Below are positions 13,670 through 18,366 of a stretch of 18,366 bases of DNA, piece by piece. The notes below the pieces were generated by a model. The model saw only the letters and a program-made list of their open reading frames with translations. It made no database searches and was not told where the DNA came from. The DNA is taken from positions 1-18,366 of the forward strand of contig JBNJHN010000038.1 in NCBI GenBank assembly GCA_051748565.1, written 5' to 3'. Position 1 is the first letter of the stretch, and each line of letters opens with the position of its first letter. The DNA comes from SKPH01 sp051748565. GTDB taxonomy: Bacteria; Bacillota; Dethiobacteria; DTU022. The translations under genes and the position numbers were made by a program.

Positions 13670-14617
13670 ATGATCGAAATTGAAAAGCCGAAAATCGAAT
13701 TTGTTGAGAAAGACGAACAGAGCAATTATGGTTGTTTTGTAGTCGAGCCACTTGAAAGAGGGTATGGAACTACCCTTGGTAATGCCTTGCGCAGAATATT
13801 GTTGTCATCTCTGCCCGGTGCAGCAATAACAAATGTAAAATTCGACGGTGCGCTGCATGAGTTTTCCAGCCTGCCCGGGGTCTTGGAAGATACAATTGAA
13901 ATCATTCTCAACTTAAAGGCGGTTTCGTTGAAAATACATTCTAACGAAGCGCAAACCCTGATTATTGATACCGATAAAACCGGTTCAATCAGGGCCAAAG
14001 ATATCAATGCTCCATCTGATGTGGAGATTCTGAATGAGGATCATTATATCTGTACTTTGGAAGAGAACGCCAGGTTATACATAGAGATGACCGCCTTGAA
14101 CGGAAGAGGTTATATCCCCGCTGAGCGGAACAAACTTCCGCAGCAGCCTATCGGTGTAATCCCGGTTGATTCAATGTTTTCACCAATACGCAGGGTCAAT
14201 TACAAGGTTGAAAATACAAGGGTCGGACAGATTACTGATTACGACAAGCTTACTCTAGAGCTCTGGACCGATGGCAGTATCAGGCCTGATGAAGCGGTCA
14301 GCCTTGCAGCTAAAATATTAAGCACACATATTGCCCTGTTTGTTAATCTTACCGAGCAGGTCGATGTTGTTGAGATTACTCCTGATAAAGATGGTGAAGA
14401 TCGAGAGCGTATTCTTGAATTGACGATAGAAGAACTTGATCTTTCAGTACGCTCATATAACTGTCTGAAAAGGGCAGGGATTAATACAGTTGGTGAATTA
14501 GTCCGAAAAACTGAAGATGAAATGATGAAAGTACGTAACCTGGGCAAGAAATCGCTGGAAGAAGTGGAAAACAAGCTGATAGAGCTTGGCTTTGGCTTCA
14601 ACGAGAGCGGAGAGTAA
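13670..14617 (+). CDS. rpoA: DNA-directed RNA polymerase subunit alpha
   Basis: The alpha subunit, 315 residues, dimerises to nucleate RNA polymerase. The N-terminal domain has VVEPLERGYGTTLGNALRRILLSSLPGAAI (about residues 24-54) and QPIGVIPVDSMFSPIRRVNY, with VENTRVGQITDYDKLTLELWTDG. The C-terminal domain, which binds UP elements and activators, is at about residues 245-310: IEELDLSVRSYNCLKRAGIN and DEMMKVRNLGKKSLEEVENKL. I chose the ATG giving MIEIEKPKIEF, the common N-terminus; a GTG one codon earlier is slightly nearer the SD at 13647-13654. Confidence 0.97.
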   Translation: MIEIEKPKIEFVEKDEQSNYGCFVVEPLERGYGTTLGNALRRILLSSLPGAAITNVKFDGALHEFSSLPGVLEDTIEIILNLKAVSLKIHSNEAQTLIIDTDKTGSIRAKDINAPSDVEILNEDHYICTLEENARLYIEMTALNGRGYIPAERNKLPQQPIGVIPVDSMFSPIRRVNYKVENTRVGQITDYDKLTLELWTDGSIRPDEAVSLAAKILSTHIALFVNLTEQVDVVEITPDKDGEDRERILELTIEELDLSVRSYNCLKRAGINTVGELVRKTEDEMMKVRNLGKKSLEEVENKLIELGFGFNESGE

Positions 14618-14639
14618 GCCTTCAAGGAGGAAGTTTAGA

Positions 14640-14984
14640 ATGCCATACCAGAAGCTGAGTCGAGAAAGCGGCCCCAGGCGAGCCCTCTTGCGCGGTCTGG
14701 TTACATCTTTTCTAAGAAATGGCAGCATTGAAACTACTGCTGCCAGGGCCACTGCGTTACAACCGCTGGCCGAAAAAATGATAACACTGGCTAAAAGAGG
14801 GGATCTGCATGCCCGCCGCCAGGCTTTGGCCTTTTTGCTGGATGAAGATGTAGTTACAACCCTTTTCGAAAAAATCGGTCCGAAAATGGAAGACCGGGAA
14901 GGCGGTTACACGCGTATTATCCATAAAGGACCGCGCCGTGGAGACGGGGCTCCTATGGTTATCCTGGAGCTTGTATCTGAATAA
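14640..14984 (+). CDS. rplQ: 50S ribosomal protein L17
   Basis: L17, 114 residues, is the short Bacillota form and lies near the tunnel exit. It starts MPYQKLSRESGPRRALLRGL, with the signature VTSFLRNGSIETTAARA, the helix AEKMITLAKRGDLHARRQAL, and the end GGYTRIIHKGPRRGDGAPM. The ATG follows AAGGAGG (14624-14630) by 9 nt; earlier in-frame codons overlap rpoA and lie before the SD, so they are excluded. It ends the alpha cluster, and the transporter genes follow at once. Confidence 0.97.
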   Translation: MPYQKLSRESGPRRALLRGLVTSFLRNGSIETTAARATALQPLAEKMITLAKRGDLHARRQALAFLLDEDVVTTLFEKIGPKMEDREGGYTRIIHKGPRRGDGAPMVILELVSE

Positions 14985-15015
14985 CCGATCGATGTTATTA
15001 AGCCAATCTGAAATT

Positions 15016-15855
15016 ATGATTGAAGCCAGAGCACTGGCGTATGATTATTCAGGTGAAGATGAATCCACTTTTCCTGCCATTTCCGGGATCAATCTGGTTG
15101 TCCACAAGGGAGAATACCTGGTCTTGATCGGCCCGAACGGTTCCGGAAAAACCACGTTATTGAAACTTTTAAATGCCCTGTTAACTCCTTCAAGCGGTGA
15201 AGTGCGAGTTGGGGGCATTTCTACTGTTGACGAAGATAAGAAACCTCAGATTCACCGTATTTGCGGAATGATTTTTCAAAACCCCGACAACCAGCTGGTG
15301 GCGACGACAGTTGAGGAAGATATTGCTTTCGGCCTTGAAAATCTGGCCCTACCCTCTGCGGTAATTAGGCAGAGGGTCGCTGACGTGTCCCGTCTGCTGG
15401 GGTTGGAGCATTTACTGCAAAACCCGCCTCATATACTTTCGGGTGGAGAAAAACAAAGAGTGGCAATTGCCGGTGTTTTAGCCATGAAGCCCGGCTGCAT
15501 CCTGATGGATGAACCGACAGCAATGCTTGATCCGGCAGGCCGGCATGATGTAATTGAAACAGTACGCATGCTTAAACGTGATCAGAATATTGCAGTAGTT
15601 CATGTTACTCATTTTCCGGAAGAAGCAGTTTTCGCTGACCGGATTATAGTCCTGGATCAAGGCCGATTGATCAGGCAGGGTCCTCCGACAGAAGTATTAA
15701 ACGATCTTCAGCTTCTTCACAGCCTTGGATTGCAGGGAACAGCAGCTATTGAACTGGCAGCGTTGCTCCGTGAAGATGGATTTGCCCTGCCACCGCAATT
15801 ACTACACAGCCGGGAGTTGGTCAACAGCCTATGTTCATTGGAACGGAAAAGCTGA
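15016..15855 (+). CDS. ecfA1: ECF transporter ATP-binding protein EcfA1 (CbiO-type)
   Basis: This is one of two ATPases of the energy-coupling factor importer module, which powers uptake of vitamins or metal ions captured by separate S components. From this start it has 279 residues: Walker A GPNGSGKTT (39-47), Q-loop FQNPDNQ (Q88), signature LSGGE (141-145), Walker B CILMDE (161-166, catalytic E166) and the switch H199. No clear SD is visible; an in-frame ATG at 14992, 8 nt after the rplQ stop, would add 8 residues and is possible. An in-frame ATG at 14938 inside rplQ is unlikely. The 3' end overlaps ecfA2 by 25 nt. Confidence 0.93.
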   Translation: MIEARALAYDYSGEDESTFPAISGINLVVHKGEYLVLIGPNGSGKTTLLKLLNALLTPSSGEVRVGGISTVDEDKKPQIHRICGMIFQNPDNQLVATTVEEDIAFGLENLALPSAVIRQRVADVSRLLGLEHLLQNPPHILSGGEKQRVAIAGVLAMKPGCILMDEPTAMLDPAGRHDVIETVRMLKRDQNIAVVHVTHFPEEAVFADRIIVLDQGRLIRQGPPTEVLNDLQLLHSLGLQGTAAIELAALLREDGFALPPQLLHSRELVNSLCSLERKS

Positions 15856-16691
15856 GCCATACCTATATGCCCGGCACCCCTTTTGCTACTAAAGCTTTGA
15901 AAGAAGTATCATTTAGCATTAATCGGGGTGAATTTTCACTGCTTATCGGGCCTTCCGGTTCTGGCAAGTCAACCTTAATCCAGCACCTTAACGGCCTCCT
16001 GAGGCCTTCGAGCGGGAGTGTTATTTTTGAGGGTAAAGTGATTGGTTTTGATAAAAATGAACTCCTGCGTTTACGGCGCCGCATCGGACTCGTTTTCCAG
16101 ATGCCCGAGGAACAATTTTTCTCGGAAACCGTATACGATGAAGTTGCCTTTGCTCCCCGGAACCTGGGTCTGGATGAAAGTAGTGTCCGGGCAGGCGTTA
16201 AAGATGCCCTGGAAAAAGTCGGTTTGAATGCGGATCATATTCTAAGTCGCCATCCCTTTCAACTGAGTGCGGGCCAAAAAAGGCTTGTGGCTGTGGCGGC
16301 AGTTCTTTCCCTGGATCCGGAAGTGTTAATTCTTGATGAACCGACAGCGGGGCTGGATCCGGCCGGGCGCCGTAACCTTTTTTACCTTCTTGATAAACTG
16401 AACAAAACTGCCGGACTGACAGTGCTGATCTGCACCCATTACCTTGACGAAGTTGCTGTACTGGCTGATAACGTTTTCGTCCTGCAGGGTGGTAAACTGG
16501 TTATAGCAGGACCGGCAGAAGAAATTTTTTCCAGGCGTGATCAGCTTCGTGATTTGGGTTTGGCATTACCCGCTGTTACTCAGATCATGCAAGACCTGGC
16601 CGAGGAAAAGCTGCCTGTAAGGACAAACATATACACCCTTGATGATGCGAGGAAAGAAATAAAAAAGCTAAAGGGGCGGCGAGGAATATGA
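15831..16691 (+). CDS. ecfA2: ECF transporter ATP-binding protein EcfA2 (CbiO-type)
   Basis: This is the second ATPase of the ECF module, 286 residues. The start FIGTEKLSHTYMPGTPFATKAL matches the EcfA2 type, in which H.Y..GTPF..AL is characteristic and separates it from EcfA1. Motifs: Walker A GPSGSGKST (40-48), Q-loop FQMPEEQ (Q90), signature LSAGQ (145-149, with Ala where Gly is commonest; this position tolerates change), Walker B VLILDE (165-170) and H203. It overlaps ecfA1 by 25 nt and ecfT by 4 nt (ATGA). The SD is weak, so coupling to ecfA1 is likely. Confidence 0.93.
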   Translation: MFIGTEKLSHTYMPGTPFATKALKEVSFSINRGEFSLLIGPSGSGKSTLIQHLNGLLRPSSGSVIFEGKVIGFDKNELLRLRRRIGLVFQMPEEQFFSETVYDEVAFAPRNLGLDESSVRAGVKDALEKVGLNADHILSRHPFQLSAGQKRLVAVAAVLSLDPEVLILDEPTAGLDPAGRRNLFYLLDKLNKTAGLTVLICTHYLDEVAVLADNVFVLQGGKLVIAGPAEEIFSRRDQLRDLGLALPAVTQIMQDLAEEKLPVRTNIYTLDDARKEIKKLKGRRGI

Positions 16692-17485
16692 GCCGAAGCA
16701 TCACCCTGGGGCAGTACCTCCCCGGAAATAGCTTTATCCACCGCATAAACCCCCGTATGAAAATACTTTCACTGATTCTGATCCTGGTTCTTTTATTCAG
16801 CCTGCAAACTTATGGCGGATTAATTTCCCTTCTTATCCTGGTCCTGACCCTGATTGCCTCGGCAAAAGTGCCTTTCCATTATCTGCTAAAGGGTTTGCGT
16901 CCGATCCTTTATATTGCTCTTTTTGCCCTGGTTATTTATTTCTTTTTTACCCGGGGCGGCGTTGTCTTATTGAGAATCGGCATCATAACAATTGAATCTG
17001 AAGGGGTCAGGGAAGGGCTGTTTGTTATAACCCGCCTTATCACCCTCGTGCTTTTTTCTCTCCTCCTGACCCTGACAACAACACCACTTTCACTCACCTA
17101 CGGAATGGGATATTTTTTAAAGCCGCTTCGTTATATAGGCCTTCCTACAGAGGAAATTGCCATGATTATGGCTATCGCCCTGCGTTTTATACCGACTCTG
17201 ATGGAAGAAAGCCAACGTTTGATGCGTGCCCAGATTGCCCGGGGGGCAGATTTTGAAACTGGATCGATTTTTCGCAAGGCAAAAAGCCTTGTGCCTTTGA
17301 TCGTCCCTCTCTTTGTCAGCGCTTTTAGAAGAGCTGATGAACTGGCCCTGGCCATGGAAGCAAGGGGATACCGCTTAGGGGCCAGGCGAACTAGAATGTA
17401 TGAGGATACTATTGCGCCCGTTGATTGGGTTGTCCTGATTTCCGTTTTAGTCCTGATTACCGTCACATTCATTTTCGGACTGTGA
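16688..17485 (+). CDS. ecfT: ECF transporter transmembrane protein EcfT
   Basis: EcfT, 265 residues, is the membrane scaffold joining the two ATPases to an S component. Hydrophobic segments lie at about residues 25-40, 43-58, 70-88, 110-133, 155-170 and 245-264. The two Ala-Arg-Gly motifs that end the coupling helices are present, ARG at 184-186 (AQIARGAD) and 225-227 (MEARGYR), with RADELALAMEARGYR as the typical second one. The start overlaps the ecfA2 stop as ATGA. No S-component gene is in the window, so the substrate cannot be named; Bacillota modules in this location usually serve several S components (group II). Confidence 0.94.
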   Translation: MSRSITLGQYLPGNSFIHRINPRMKILSLILILVLLFSLQTYGGLISLLILVLTLIASAKVPFHYLLKGLRPILYIALFALVIYFFFTRGGVVLLRIGIITIESEGVREGLFVITRLITLVLFSLLLTLTTTPLSLTYGMGYFLKPLRYIGLPTEEIAMIMAIALRFIPTLMEESQRLMRAQIARGADFETGSIFRKAKSLVPLIVPLFVSAFRRADELALAMEARGYRLGARRTRMYEDTIAPVDWVVLISVLVLITVTFIFGL

Positions 17486-17538
17486 ACAGCAGAGCAACCG
17501 GTATTGTTGGGTATTGGTAAGCAAAAAAGGAGTAAGTG

Positions 17539-18297
17539 ATGATTAACACACTGGTCCAGGTTACTTATGATGGTACCAATTACAGCGGTTTTCAAATTCA
17601 AGCTAATGCACCAACAATCCAGGGAGAACTGGAATTTGCGCTTGAAGTGATCTACAAACAGCCCATACGTATTAATGGTGCCGGGCGTACCGATGCCGGA
17701 GTACATGCCCTCGGGCAATACGCCAATTTCAAGGCACCCTTTAAAATTGCGGCTGAACAAATACCTTATGCTTTAAATGCCATATTGCCGCCTGATATAG
17801 TGATTACAGAAGCCCGGGAAGTTTCGCAAGATTTTCATGCCCGTTTCGATGCCCGGCGCAAGGTTTACAGTTATACTATAAACCGTGCTGTTTTCCCTCA
17901 GGTATTAAGAAGATTCTACAGCCTGCATTTGCCAGATCCGTTAAATCTGGCGGCAATCCGAAAAGCATCGACATTATTTACAGGTACTCACGATTTTAAG
18001 GCTTATCAGGTTGCAGGAAATTCCACCGGGAATACAGTGCGAACTTTATATAGGTTAGACATCCTGGACATCCCTGAAAAAGAACTACTCATATTTGAAT
18101 TCGAAGGCAGCGGATTTCTTTACCGCATGGTTCGTCTTATTGCAGGAACCTTACTGCAGGCTGGGAAAGGTATTATAACTTTTTCTGATATTGAAGCTTC
18201 ATTGATTGGACTTAACCCCGCGGCAGTTGGCCCCACCGTTCCCCCTAACGGATTGTGTTTGGAAATGGTTAAATATGATTCAGTCGATATCTCGTGA
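17539..18297 (+). CDS. truA: tRNA pseudouridine(38-40) synthase TruA
   Basis: TruA converts uridines 38-40 of the tRNA anticodon arm to pseudouridine. It has 252 residues. The catalytic motif GRTDAGVHA is at residues 49-57, with the nucleophile D52. Other landmarks are VTYDGTNYSGFQIQ (8-21), FHARFDARRKVYSYTI and the C-terminal GSGFLYRMVRLIAGTLLQAGKG. The ATG is 6 nt after AAAAAGGAG; a GTG one codon earlier is too close to the SD. In many Bacillota rplM-rpsI follow truA, but the window ends before any such gene. Confidence 0.96.
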   Translation: MINTLVQVTYDGTNYSGFQIQANAPTIQGELEFALEVIYKQPIRINGAGRTDAGVHALGQYANFKAPFKIAAEQIPYALNAILPPDIVITEAREVSQDFHARFDARRKVYSYTINRAVFPQVLRRFYSLHLPDPLNLAAIRKASTLFTGTHDFKAYQVAGNSTGNTVRTLYRLDILDIPEKELLIFEFEGSGFLYRMVRLIAGTLLQAGKGIITFSDIEASLIGLNPAAVGPTVPPNGLCLEMVKYDSVDIS

Positions 18298-18327
18298 AAG
18301 GCTTAAATATAAACAGAGCCCCTGGAT

Positions 18328-18359
18328 TAATTATCTGCAGCCAGGCAGATGAATAATTA
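18328..18359 (+). other. Imperfect hairpin downstream of truA
   Basis: ATCTGC (18333-18338) pairs with GCAGAT (18345-18350) around the 6-nt loop AGCCAG. TAATT (18328-18332) can extend the stem with AATTA (18355-18359) across a 4-nt bulge. An overlapping alternative, CCTGG (18321-18325) with CCAGG (18341-18345), would compete with it. The window ends 7 bases later without a T-run, so I cannot tell a terminator from the start of a leader for the next gene. Confidence 0.3.
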
Positions 18360-18366
18360 GTTAAAA

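Noticed and set aside
14938..15015. Longer ecfA1 reading frame beginning inside rplQ.
   Set aside because: The 26 added residues are not like the EcfA1 family and the frame would overlap rplQ by 47 nt without an SD. Only the ATG at 14992 remains a fair alternative.
17500..17516. Direct repeat GGTATTG, twice with 10-bp period, before truA.
   Set aside because: Two 7-bp copies in a 53-nt spacer are weak evidence for an operator; no palindrome or promoter goes with them.
17131..17760. Minus-strand open frame of 209 codons across ecfT and truA.
   Set aside because: It is antisense to two clear genes, spans their spacer, and its translation shows no recognisable domain; it is a shadow frame.
1..18366. 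Search for mobile elements, CRISPR arrays, tRNA/rRNA genes, toxin-antitoxin or defence genes, and frameshifted genes.
   Set aside because: All the coding sequence is accounted for by intact core genes in conserved order; no repeats, transposase, integrase, tRNA-like fold or broken frame was seen.

Overview
The window is a continuous, entirely plus-strand run of 35 genes: the tail of tuf followed by the S10, spc and alpha ribosomal protein clusters, the energy module of an ECF vitamin/metal transporter, and truA. It looks like chromosomal core DNA of a Bacillota bacterium. The closest pattern I recognise is Clostridia-like (Syntrophomonadia/Dethiobacteria-type lineages are plausible), not Bacilli. 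Reasons: rpsD (S4) lies inside the alpha cluster between rpsK and rpoA, whereas in Bacillus subtilis it sits elsewhere; a small KOW-domain protein lies between map and infA, and ecfA1-ecfA2-ecfT-truA follow rplQ, both typical of Bacillota; S4, S14, L24 and L36 are all the cysteine (zinc) forms; Shine-Dalgarno (SD) sites are strong; and about a quarter of the genes start with TTG or GTG. Species cannot be fixed from sequence reading alone.

Layout. 1-99: C-terminus of EF-Tu. 202-5260: S10 cluster (rpsJ, rplC, rplD, rplW, rplB, rpsS, rplV, rpsC, rplP, rpmC, rpsQ). 5311-10648: spc cluster (rplN, rplX, rplE, rpsN type Z, rpsH, rplF, rplR, rpsE, rpmD, rplO, secY). 10659-12072: map, KOW protein, infA, rpmJ. 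12138-14984: alpha cluster (rpsM, rpsK, rpsD, rpoA, rplQ). 15016-17485: ecfA1, ecfA2, ecfT. 17539-18297: truA. The last 69 bases hold an imperfect hairpin and no gene.

The genes supply ribosomal subunits, the SecY translocon pore, N-terminal methionine removal, IF-1, the RNA polymerase alpha subunit, the shared ATPase/transmembrane unit that powers ECF importers, and tRNA pseudouridine synthesis. Spacers are short (longest 102 nt), several genes overlap, and no convincing intrinsic terminator interrupts the run, so long co-transcription is likely.

I do not see a new biological system here. The points worth a second look are small: adk is absent between secY and map, where many bacteria carry it; there is a 13-position inverted repeat exactly at the S10/spc boundary; a two-tier hairpin lies between rplB and rpsS; and a possible SD-sequestering helix lies before rpoA.
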